DNA from: Microbacterium invictum
GTDB lineage: Bacteria; Actinomycetota; Actinomycetes; Actinomycetales; Microbacteriaceae
Assembly (NCBI RefSeq): GCF_034421375.1
Contig: NZ_CP139779.1
Span: forward strand, 1,426,001 to 1,490,000
Reading direction: 5' to 3'
DNA: 64,000 nt
Shown here piece after piece: positions 43,956-51,125 of the stretch. A model generated the notes under the pieces. That model had not been told where the DNA came from. It worked only from the letters and a program-made list of their open reading frames with translations, and did no database searches. The first letter of the stretch is position 1. Each line of letters starts with the position of its first letter. A program made the translations under genes and the position numbers.

Positions 43956-45428
43956 ATGTACGGGACGTATCTTCGGCGAGAGCTCGCCGGACGGAAGAAA
44001 CAGACGATCATCGTGGCAGCCGGGCTCGCGCTGGCCATCGCTCTGGTGATGATCGTGACCTCGTTGGCGGCCGGTGTCCGCGATGCCCAGGCCCAGGCGT
44101 TGGAATCGGTCTACGGGATCGGCACCGATCTCACGGTGACCGGCAGCACCGCCGAGCCCGGACAGGGCGGCGCCCAGTTCGATTTCGACGAGGACGCCGG
44201 GCAGACCGGTGACGACGGCACCACCCAGTTGAACCAGTCGCGCCTGATGACCGAGCCCTTCCGCTCGACGCTCGACGCATCCGTCATCGAGACCGTGACC
44301 TCGACCGACGGCGTCGCCTCCGCAGCGGGCGCGCTGAGCCTGACCAACGTGACCTTCTCGGGCGAGCTCCCCGAGCCGCCGAGCGGCACGGGTGACGACA
44401 CGACGATGCAGGGGCAGCCGCCCCAGCAGTCCGAGGGCGGAGGCGGCGGATTCGGTGGCGGATCCTTCGACCTGAACTCCTTCACCGTGCTCGGCCTGGA
44501 GCCCGGCGCCGAGGGCATCGGGCCCATGTCCGCCGTCGACGTGACGGATGGCCGCACGCTGGCAGCCGACGATGCCGGTCAGGACGTCGCCGTGCTCGAC
44601 GCGACCTACGCCACGAGCGAAGAGCTCGGCGTCGGAGACACCATCGAGATCGGCGGCGCCGAATTCGAGATCGTGGGGATCGTCGCGTCGACCTCGGACG
44701 AGGCCGACACGGCGGCGAACGTCTACATCCCGCTCGATGTGGCTCAGGAGCTGTCCGGAGCGGGCGTTGCCGTCTCGACCGTCTACGTGCAGGCCACGTC
44801 GTCCGACGCGATCAGCACCGTCCAGACGGCGCTGCAGGACGAGCTTCCCGACGCCACGGTGAGCTCCCAGTCGGACCTCGCCGCCTCGGTGTCGGGGTCG
44901 CTCTCCAGCGCCTCGTCCCTCATCACCGACCTCGGCACCTGGCTCGCGCTCATCGTCCTCGCGCTCGCTCTCGCCCTGGCCGTGCTGTTCACGATCTCGG
45001 GTGTGTCGCGGCGGACGCGGGAATTCGGCACGCTCAAGGCCATCGGGTGGTCGAACGGCCGCGTGGTCGGTCAAGTGGCCGGTGAGTCGGTGGTCCAGGG
45101 ACTCATCGGGGGAGCGGTGGGCGTCGCTCTGGGACTGGCCGGCATCCTCGTGGTCAATCTCATCGCCCCGACGATCTCCTCGACGGCCACCGCCCAGACC
45201 ACGACCGGTCCCGAAGGTGCCGGCGGCCCGGGCGGACCGGGCGGTGGTGGCTTCGGCGAGGCGATGACGACGGCTGCCGCCGACGTGGTCCTTCAGGCTC
45301 CCGTCACCCTCTGGGTGATCCTCGCCGCCGTCGGCATCTCGATCCTCGGCGGTCTGGTGGCCGGGGCCTTCGGCGGATGGCGCGCCGCCCGGCTGAGCCC
45401 GGCCGAGGCCCTCAGGTCGGTGGGCTGA
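43956..45428 (+). CDS. MacB/FtsX-like ABC transporter permease
   Basis: 490 residues. One N-terminal membrane helix (IIVAAGLALAIALVMIV), a large extracytoplasmic MacB_PCD domain of about 300 residues, then three C-terminal helices with the FtsX region (SRRTREFGTLKAIGWSNGRV). Glycine-rich insertions occur in the outer domain (near residue 170, GGGGGFGGGSFD) and between helices (near 430, GGPGGPGGGGFGEA). Such permeases act mechanically on envelope substrates or export peptides and antibiotics. It is followed by its ATPase 80 bases downstream. Confidence 0.92.
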   Translation: MYGTYLRRELAGRKKQTIIVAAGLALAIALVMIVTSLAAGVRDAQAQALESVYGIGTDLTVTGSTAEPGQGGAQFDFDEDAGQTGDDGTTQLNQSRLMTEPFRSTLDASVIETVTSTDGVASAAGALSLTNVTFSGELPEPPSGTGDDTTMQGQPPQQSEGGGGGFGGGSFDLNSFTVLGLEPGAEGIGPMSAVDVTDGRTLAADDAGQDVAVLDATYATSEELGVGDTIEIGGAEFEIVGIVASTSDEADTAANVYIPLDVAQELSGAGVAVSTVYVQATSSDAISTVQTALQDELPDATVSSQSDLAASVSGSLSSASSLITDLGTWLALIVLALALALAVLFTISGVSRRTREFGTLKAIGWSNGRVVGQVAGESVVQGLIGGAVGVALGLAGILVVNLIAPTISSTATAQTTTGPEGAGGPGGPGGGGFGEAMTTAAADVVLQAPVTLWVILAAVGISILGGLVAGAFGGWRAARLSPAEALRSVG

Positions 45429-45508
45429 CCGTGATCGACCCGCATGCCGCTGCGCCCTCTCATCCTCATCCCCCCTCTCATCCGGCATCCCAGACAGGAG
45501 AACCCGTC

Positions 45509-46237
45509 ATGACCCTCGACACCCCCGCAGTGCAGACACCAGCGACTGATTCGACGTCGGCAGCGCTCTACCGACTGAACGGCGTCACCCGCACCTACTC
45601 CCAGAAGGGCCGCGAGGTCACCGCGCTCGTCGGCGTCGATCTGGAGATCGAGGCGGGGGACTTCGTGACGATCCAGGGACCCACGGGAGGGGGGAAATCG
45701 ACGCTCCTGCAGCTGCTCGGCGCCCTCGACCGCCCGAGCACCGGATCGGTCCACCTCGGCGAGCTCGACATCGCCACCGCCGACAACCGCCGCCTCGGTC
45801 GCATCCGTGCGCACGAGATCGGTTTCGTGTTCCAGGGGTTCAACCTCATCCCGACCCTCACCGCAAGCGAGAACGTCGACATGGCTCTCGAGCCGCTGCG
45901 CCTTCCCGCGACCGAGAGGGCCGAGCGCGTGAGCGATGCGCTGAGGCGCGTCGGTCTCGCAGAGCGCGCCGATCACCGGCCGGGAGAGCTCTCCGGGGGC
46001 CAGCAGCAGCGCGTCGCGATCGCACGGGCCATCGTGAAGAGACCCCGCGTCCTGCTCGCGGACGAACCGACCGGCAACCTCGACGAGAGCATGAGGGACG
46101 AGATCCTCGGGGTTCTGCAGCGGCTGAACGACGACGGACTCACCCTCATCATGGTGACCCACGATTCCGCGGTGGCCCGGCGCGCGCGCCGCCGGCTCCG
46201 CCTCGAGAAGGGGGTGGTCCGCGACATCACGCGGTGA
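45509..46237 (+). CDS. MacB/LolD-type ABC transporter ATPase
   Basis: 242 residues. Walker A GPTGGGKSTLLQLL, Q-loop FVFQGFNLIPTLTA, signature LSGGQQQRVAIARA, Walker B VLLADEPTGNLD, VTHDSAVARRA. GFNLIPTLTA and DEPTGNLD mark the LolD/MacB/FtsE branch. CAGGAG lies 8 bases before the ATG. It pairs with the upstream permease; the complex is probably controlled by the divergent two-component system. Confidence 0.93.
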   Translation: MTLDTPAVQTPATDSTSAALYRLNGVTRTYSQKGREVTALVGVDLEIEAGDFVTIQGPTGGGKSTLLQLLGALDRPSTGSVHLGELDIATADNRRLGRIRAHEIGFVFQGFNLIPTLTASENVDMALEPLRLPATERAERVSDALRRVGLAERADHRPGELSGGQQQRVAIARAIVKRPRVLLADEPTGNLDESMRDEILGVLQRLNDDGLTLIMVTHDSAVARRARRRLRLEKGVVRDITR

Positions 46238-46243
46238 TCCGTC

Positions 46244-47236
46244 TTACCCGGCACTCCGGGCGTGGGCCGCGATGCGATCGAACAGCGCATCGCGGTCCGC
46301 GTCCGTGCGCAACCGGGCGGGGTCGGCGTCGTAGAACGCCACGATCTGCCGCGCGCCCTCGTCGAACGTGATCGTGGTGGTGAACTCCGGCACGAGGGTG
46401 CTGACCTTGGTGTTGTCGAAGATCATCGAGTGCGCCTTGTCTCCGAGGAGAGTCGGCCCGAGCTCCGGGGCGAACGCGGCGATCGTCTCGGATGCCACGT
46501 GGACGAGGTCGGGGGACGGCACTCCGGCCGCATCGGCGAGCCACCCGTAGATCCGATTCCAGCTCGGTGCGTGATCGCCCGTGACGGTGAAGGCCTCGCC
46601 CACCGCGTCGGGATGACCGGCCAGCCCGACGATCGCCACCGCGACGTCATCGCTGTGAGTGATCGTCCACAGGCTCGTCCCGTCGCCGTGCACGATGACC
46701 GGGCGACCCGCCCGCATCCGGGCGATGTCGGTCCACCCGCCGAGGGTGGGGAGGAGCTGCTCGTCGTACGTGTGCGACGGACGCACCACGGTCACGGGGA
46801 AGCCGCGGTCGCGGTAGGCCTCGACCAGCAGATCCTCGCAGGCGATCTTGTCCCGCGAGTACTGCCAGAACGGATTGCGCAGCGGCGTCGATTCCGTCAC
46901 CGGGAGCCGCAGGGGCGGCTTCTGATAGGCGGACGCGGAGCTGACGAAGACGTACTGTCCGACGCGGCCGTCGAACAGCTCGAGGTCGGACCGGACGTGC
47001 TCGGGGGTGAAGGCCAGGAACTGCAGCACGACGTCGAACCCCTCGGAGCCGAGCGCCGCGCGAACCGCGTCGGGGTCGCGCAGATCCGCTGTGAGCGAGC
47101 GCACCTCCGGTGGGAGCACCCGACGCCCCGTCCCGCGATTGACCACGGTGACCTCGTCGCCACGTGCCACGGCGCGGCGCACGCAGGCCGCGCTGATGGT
47201 TCCGGTGCCGCCGAGGAAGAGGATGCGTCGCGTCAT
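46244..47236 (-). CDS. Atypical/extended SDR NAD-dependent epimerase-reductase
   Basis: 330 residues. N-terminal NAD(P)-binding ILFLGGTGTISAACVRRAV (GGTGxI), VTVVNRG, VFVSSASAY, and an active-site Tyr/Lys pair in WQYSRDKIACEDLL (YxxxK). It resembles plant CSP41-like and bacterial RNA-binding/reductase SDRs; the true substrate is unknown. A TAGGGT hexamer lies 6 bases before the ATG, the spacer being CGGAGG, so it could be leaderless or have a Shine-Dalgarno. It lies 37 bases downstream of gnd. Confidence 0.88.
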   Translation of the reverse strand: MTRRILFLGGTGTISAACVRRAVARGDEVTVVNRGTGRRVLPPEVRSLTADLRDPDAVRAALGSEGFDVVLQFLAFTPEHVRSDLELFDGRVGQYVFVSSASAYQKPPLRLPVTESTPLRNPFWQYSRDKIACEDLLVEAYRDRGFPVTVVRPSHTYDEQLLPTLGGWTDIARMRAGRPVIVHGDGTSLWTITHSDDVAVAIVGLAGHPDAVGEAFTVTGDHAPSWNRIYGWLADAAGVPSPDLVHVASETIAAFAPELGPTLLGDKAHSMIFDNTKVSTLVPEFTTTITFDEGARQIVAFYDADPARLRTDADRDALFDRIAAHARSAG

Positions 47237-47242
47237 CCTCCG

Positions 47243-47248
47243 ACCCTA
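47243..47248 (-). promoter_or_regulatory. -10 hexamer TAGGGT, leaderless promoter of the SDR gene
   Basis: TAGGGT, 6 bases (CGGAGG), ATG. Confidence 0.45.
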
Positions 47249-47273
47249 GATCCTCGGGGCGACCGGCGGCGGA

Positions 47274-48869
47274 TCAGTGCGTGTCTTCGGCCGCCGTCTC
47301 GGAGCGATCACCCGACCACAGCGTGTGGAAGGTGCCGTCCTGGTCGATGCGCCGGTAGGTGTGCGCCCCGAAGAAGTCGCGCTGTCCCTGGATGAGCGCC
47401 GCCGGGAGCCGCGGAGCGCGCAGTCCGTCGTAGTACGCCAGCGAGGACGAGAAGGCCGGGGCCGGGATCCCCGCCGTAGCCGCGGTCGCGACGATGCTCC
47501 GCCACGAGTCCTGTGCACGGCCCAGCGCCTCGACGAAGTACGGCGCCGACAGCAGGACCGACAGGTCGGCGGCGTCGGCGTAGGCGTCGGCGATGCGGTT
47601 GAGGAACTGCGCCCTGATGATGCAGCCGCCGCGCCAGATGCGCGACACCGCTCCGAGGTCGATCTGCCATCCGTACTGCGCGGCGCCGGCGCGGATGGCG
47701 TCGAACCCCTGCGAGTACGCGACGATCTTCGACGCGTACAGCGCGAGCCGGACCTGTTCGATGAAGGCGTCGGGATCGGTGACGGACGTGCCCACCGCGT
47801 CCTCCGCCGGCCCGGGGAGCCCGGCGGCGGCCGCACGCTGCTCGGGGTGGGAGGACAGCGATCGTGCGAAGACCGCTTCGGCGATCCCCGACACGGGGAC
47901 GCCGAGGTCGAGCGCGGTCTGCACCGTCCACGCACCGGTGCCCTTCGCTCCCGCCTGATCGACGATGACGTCCACGAGCGGACGTCCCGTCGCCGCATCG
48001 CTCTGCCGGAGCACCTCGGCGGTGATCTCGATGAGGTACGACTCCAGTTCGCCGCGGTTCCATTCGGCGAAGACGTCCGCGATCTCGGCGGGGGACTTGC
48101 CGGTGCCGCGGCGGATGAGGTCGTACGCCTCGGCGATCAGCTGCATGTCGGCGTACTCGATGCCGTTGTGGATCATCTTCACGAAGTGACCCGCGCCGTC
48201 ACGGCCCACGTGCGTCACACACGGTTCGCCCTCGGCGATCGCCGCGATCGAGCGCAGGATCGGGCCGAGGGTGACCCAGGACTCATCGGACCCGCCCGGC
48301 ATGAGCGACGGGCCGAGCAACGCGCCCTCCTCCCCGCCCGAGACGCCCATGCCCACGAAGTTGATCCCGGTCTCGCGGACGGCCTTCTCGCGGCGGATGG
48401 TGTCGCTGAACAGCGCGTTGCCGCCGTCCACGATGATGTCGCCCGGCTCGAACACGCGGACCAGTTCGTCGATGACCGCGTCGGTGCCGCGACCGGCCTT
48501 GACCATGATGATCGCCGTGCGGGGGGTGGTGAGGGCGGCGGCGAACTCCTCGTAGGAGAAGGCGGCGACGAAGCCCGCCTCGGGGTGCGCCTGCAGCAGG
48601 TGATCGGTCTTCTCGCGGCTGCGGTTGAACACGGCCACCGTGTTGCCCTCGCGGCTGGCGAGATTGCGGGCGAGATTCGAGCCCATCACCGCCAAGCCCA
48701 CGACACCGATGTTGGCCGTCGGGGCGGCATCGGACGGGCTGGCGACTCCGGCCTCGGCCCGGGGGCGGGGAACGTCTTCCGGCGCCGGAGCGCCTTCGTG
48801 TTCCTCGGTCGACCCGGGCTGGTCGTCGCGGTCGGTGGAGATCTTCGGCGCGTGGGAAGGATCGGTCAC
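47274..48869 (-). CDS. gnd: 6-phosphogluconate dehydrogenase, decarboxylating
   Basis: 531 residues. NADP-binding NIGVVGLAVMGSNLARNLA (near residue 54), VAVFNRSREKTD, substrate motif GMGVSGGEEGALLGPSLMPG and catalytic HVGRDGAGHFVKMIHNGIEY (Lys and Asn). It oxidises 6-phosphogluconate to ribulose 5-phosphate and makes NADPH. About 52 extra acidic, Pro/Ala-rich residues precede the Rossmann fold; family members usually start close to the fold. The GTG at 48869 is backed by TAATCT 6 bases upstream, so the extension is probably real. Confidence 0.95.
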   Translation of the reverse strand: MTDPSHAPKISTDRDDQPGSTEEHEGAPAPEDVPRPRAEAGVASPSDAAPTANIGVVGLAVMGSNLARNLASREGNTVAVFNRSREKTDHLLQAHPEAGFVAAFSYEEFAAALTTPRTAIIMVKAGRGTDAVIDELVRVFEPGDIIVDGGNALFSDTIRREKAVRETGINFVGMGVSGGEEGALLGPSLMPGGSDESWVTLGPILRSIAAIAEGEPCVTHVGRDGAGHFVKMIHNGIEYADMQLIAEAYDLIRRGTGKSPAEIADVFAEWNRGELESYLIEITAEVLRQSDAATGRPLVDVIVDQAGAKGTGAWTVQTALDLGVPVSGIAEAVFARSLSSHPEQRAAAAGLPGPAEDAVGTSVTDPDAFIEQVRLALYASKIVAYSQGFDAIRAGAAQYGWQIDLGAVSRIWRGGCIIRAQFLNRIADAYADAADLSVLLSAPYFVEALGRAQDSWRSIVATAATAGIPAPAFSSSLAYYDGLRAPRLPAALIQGQRDFFGAHTYRRIDQDGTFHTLWSGDRSETAAEDTH

Positions 48870-48875
48870 GGTGAA

Positions 48876-48881
48876 AGATTA
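48876..48881 (-). promoter_or_regulatory. -10 hexamer TAATCT, leaderless promoter of gnd
   Basis: TAATCT, 6 bases, GTG of gnd. The surrounding GATAATCTTTC is the most AT-rich stretch nearby. Confidence 0.5.
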
Positions 48882-48924
48882 TCGGTTCGGTCGCTCTCGA
48901 CCCGACCCGGGTCTGGCGCCGCGT

Positions 48925-49047
48925 TCAGTCCTTGCGGTATGCCGTGCGTCCCATCGAGAAAATCGCGCCGACGAGGCCGACGGCGCCGATGACGGTGATC
49001 GCCCCGACCACCCAGACGATGACGTGCGAGAGAAAGCCGTAATCCAT
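48925..49047 (-). CDS. 40-residue single-helix membrane protein
   Basis: Starts MDYGFLSHVIVWVVGAITVI, ends FSMGRTAYRKD. One membrane helix (residues 8-30) with a basic tail, so N-out/C-in is likely. GGAGG lies 5 bases before the ATG and TAGCAT is a suitable -10. The function is unknown. It sits between gnd and divergent rplY. It is too short for usual gene callers, but the start signals are good. Confidence 0.65.
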   Translation of the reverse strand: MDYGFLSHVIVWVVGAITVIGAVGLVGAIFSMGRTAYRKD

Positions 49048-49077
49048 GGTGTCCTCCGTTGGGATGGCCGGACTCCC

Positions 49078-49083
49078 ATGCTA
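49078..49083 (-). promoter_or_regulatory. -10 hexamer TAGCAT upstream of the 40-residue membrane protein
   Basis: Predicted start about 24 bases before the ATG, leaving room for the GGAGG site. Confidence 0.35.
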
Positions 49084-49097
49084 TCGCCGGTCGCTGG

Positions 49098-49103
49098 TAG
49101 ACT
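49098..49103 (+). promoter_or_regulatory. -10 hexamer TAGACT, promoter of rplY
   Basis: TAGACT; predicted start about base 49110, 167 bases before the rplY ATG. Confidence 0.45.
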
Positions 49104-49109
49104 CTCCCA

Positions 49110-49276
49110 CTGGACTTCGGCGAGGGATCCCTCCTGCTGCGGCAGGGGAGTGGATCCGTGATCGACGGGGGTGTGCAGGCTCGTTTTCCTCACGCGCTCG
49201 CGTTCGAGTCGACCCAGACCCAGACCCAGGCCCCCGCGGGCCGAGACGACAGGCGAGAGCCTGCGAGGAGAACATC
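49110..49276 (+). promoter_or_regulatory. Long 5' leader of rplY
   Basis: About 167 bases between the predicted transcription start and the rplY ATG. It contains three tandem CCAGAC/CCAGG units (49213-49230) and a GGCCC-CCGC-GGGCC hairpin (49229-49242). AGGAG lies 7 bases before the ATG. L25 proteins bind 5S rRNA, so autoregulation by RNA mimicry is possible (inference). Confidence 0.35.
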
Positions 49277-49948
49277 ATGCCCACCGAGACCGACACCACC
49301 GTCGTCGCCGAGCGCCGCGAGAACTTCGGCAAGGGATTCGCCCGCCGCCTTCGCGCCGCAGGCAAGATCCCCGCCGTGCTCTACGGCCACGGCACCGACC
49401 CCGTGCACCTTGCGCTGCCGGGTCACCAGACGGCGCTGCTCATCCGCCGTGCCAACGCCGTCCTCGACCTCTCCGTCGACGGTGCCCCGCAGCTGGCCCT
49501 CGTCAAGGACGTGCAGAAGGACCCGGTGCACCAGATCATCGAGCACATCGACCTGCTCGTGGTCAACAAGGGTGAGAAGGTCCAGGTCGACGTCCCCGTC
49601 GTCATCACCGGCGAGCCCTTCGCCGGCACCATCGCGAACCTCGACTCGGCCACGGTCGCGCTCGAGGTGGAGGCCACCCACATCCCCGAGACCATCGAGG
49701 TCGACGTGGAGGGTCTCGAGGACGGCACCCACATCACCGCCGGCGACCTCACCCTGCCGCGCGGTGCCGCGCTCCTCACCGAAGCCGATGTGCTGGTCGT
49801 GGCGATCTCCGTGCCGATCTCCACCCTCATCGCCGAAGAGGAGATCGCAGAGGCCGACGCCGAGGTCGCGGCCGAGCAGGCCGAGGAGTCCGAGCAGGGC
49901 GAGGGCGAGGCGTCGGGCGACGACGACAAGGCCTCCGACAGCGAGTAA
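49277..49948 (+). CDS. rplY: 50S ribosomal protein L25/general stress protein Ctc
   Basis: 223 residues, the long CTC form. The N-terminal 5S rRNA-binding domain (ERRENFGKGFARRLRAAGKI, VLYGHGTDPVHLAL) is followed by a beta-rich TL5/CTC C-terminal domain and a very acidic tail from about residue 185 (EEIAEADAEVAAEQAEESEQ). Followed by pth after 9 bases, a conserved actinobacterial pair. Confidence 0.95.
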   Translation: MPTETDTTVVAERRENFGKGFARRLRAAGKIPAVLYGHGTDPVHLALPGHQTALLIRRANAVLDLSVDGAPQLALVKDVQKDPVHQIIEHIDLLVVNKGEKVQVDVPVVITGEPFAGTIANLDSATVALEVEATHIPETIEVDVEGLEDGTHITAGDLTLPRGAALLTEADVLVVAISVPISTLIAEEEIAEADAEVAAEQAEESEQGEGEASGDDDKASDSE

Positions 49949-49957
49949 TCACCGGCC

Positions 49958-50542
49958 GTGCCGGAGACGTGGCTCGTGGTGGGCCTGGGAAACCCGGGAC
50001 CCCGCTACGAACGCACACGTCACAACGTCGGCCAGCTCGTCCTCGACGAGCTGGCCGGCCGTCGTGACGCCTCCTTCCGCGCTCACCGCGCGAATGCGCG
50101 CGTCGCGGAGACCTGGTTGCGAGCCGGTGGGGCGAAGCTGATCCTCGCCAAGCCCAATTCGTTCATGAACGTCTCCGGCGGCCCGGTGTCGCAGCTCGCG
50201 CGGTTCTACCGCACCGAACCGGAGCGGATCGTCGTCGTCCACGACGAACTCGACATCCCCTTCGACACGGTCCGACTGAAGTCAGGCGGTGGACACGGCG
50301 GTCACAACGGCGTCCGCGATGTGGCCGCCGCCCTCGGGTCACCGGACTTCGCCCGGGTGCGGGTGGGGATCGGCCGTCCGCCCGGCAGACAGGACGCGGC
50401 GGATTGGGTGCTGCAGCCCTTCGCCGCGGGCGACCGGGAGGCCGTCTCGATTCTCGTCGCCGACGCCGCCGACGCGGTCGAAGAGCTGATCGAGCACGGC
50501 CTCGTCACGGCCCAGCAGCGATTCCACGCGCCCCGCGCCTGA
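49958..50542 (+). CDS. pth: Peptidyl-tRNA hydrolase
   Basis: 194 residues, GTG start. It releases tRNA from stalled peptidyl-tRNA. Motifs: [20 protein letters not shown] (catalytic His in RHNVG), [32 protein letters not shown] (catalytic Asp) and [11 protein letters not shown]. Co-transcribed with rplY. Confidence 0.96.
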   Translation: MPETWLVVGLGNPGPRYERTRHNVGQLVLDELAGRRDASFRAHRANARVAETWLRAGGAKLILAKPNSFMNVSGGPVSQLARFYRTEPERIVVVHDELDIPFDTVRLKSGGGHGGHNGVRDVAAALGSPDFARVRVGIGRPPGRQDAADWVLQPFAAGDREAVSILVADAADAVEELIEHGLVTAQQRFHAPRA

Positions 50543-50550
50543 CGCGGACT

Positions 50551-51075
50551 TCAGCCCGTCGCCGCGGACGCCGCCAGCCCCGCGACGATCACCGCCTGCA
50601 GCGTCAGCCCGAAGATGACGGGTCCGAGGGCCGCGCAGACGACGGCGGCGATACCCCAACCGCGTCCCGCGCGCCGCGCGATGGCCACGATGCCCTGGAG
50701 GAGGGCCCAGACACCGAGGAGGGTGCCGCTCCAGAAGCCGATCTCGGCCAGCAGCACCCAGTCGCGCACCGGACTGAGCAGCGACCAGTCGAAATCCGTT
50801 CCCAGGGTGCCCGCCAAGAGTCGCTCACCGGTTCCTGCGCCGATGAAGTACCCGCCGACGCCGCCCACCGCGGGCGCGACCACGGCGGCGGCGAGCGCCA
50901 GGAGGAAGGCCGTCAGCCCCAGGGCTGCGCCGCGGATGGGTTTGGGCGATGAGGGCTCCCACCCCTGCCCGGGCGCGAACCCCGACGGTGGAAGGTACCC
51001 CGTGGGCGGCGCGTAACCGGCGGCAGGGGGGTAGCTGCCGGGCATCGGCGCTCCGGGCGCGGGGGGTGTGCTCAC
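50551..51075 (-). CDS. DUF4190-like small membrane protein with Pro/Gly/Tyr-rich N-terminus
   Basis: 174 residues. The first 45 residues are rich in Pro, Gly, Ala and Tyr (PMPGSYPPAAGYAPPTGYLP), then about four hydrophobic helices. Such proteins are common in Actinobacteria with unknown role; the low-complexity tail is probably cytoplasmic. The GTG start is set by TAGGAT 6 bases upstream. Divergent from mfd with only 50 bases between, and convergent with pth. Confidence 0.82.
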   Translation of the reverse strand: MSTPPAPGAPMPGSYPPAAGYAPPTGYLPPSGFAPGQGWEPSSPKPIRGAALGLTAFLLALAAAVVAPAVGGVGGYFIGAGTGERLLAGTLGTDFDWSLLSPVRDWVLLAEIGFWSGTLLGVWALLQGIVAIARRAGRGWGIAAVVCAALGPVIFGLTLQAVIVAGLAASAATG

Positions 51076-51081
51076 GCTGAC

Positions 51082-51087
51082 ATCCTA
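51082..51087 (-). promoter_or_regulatory. -10 hexamer TAGGAT, leaderless promoter of the small membrane protein
   Basis: TAGGAT, 6 bases, GTG. Confidence 0.5.
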
Positions 51088-51113
51088 GGAGCGCCGATGT
51101 CGGCGGGCGACCG

Positions 51114-51119
51114 TAGACT
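51114..51119 (+). promoter_or_regulatory. -10 hexamer TAGACT, leaderless promoter of mfd
   Basis: TAGACT, 6 bases, GTG of mfd. It lies 26 bases from the opposing -10, so the two promoters overlap. Confidence 0.55.
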
Positions 51120-51125
51120 TCTGCG

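Noticed and set aside
49213..49230. Tandem CCAGAC units as part of a riboswitch
   Set aside because: No known riboswitch core can be recognised; only three short units and one hairpin are seen.
49158..50141. Open frame starting in the rplY leader and running through rplY and pth
   Set aside because: Ser/Pro/Arg-rich shadow frame; rplY and pth are intact in their own frames.
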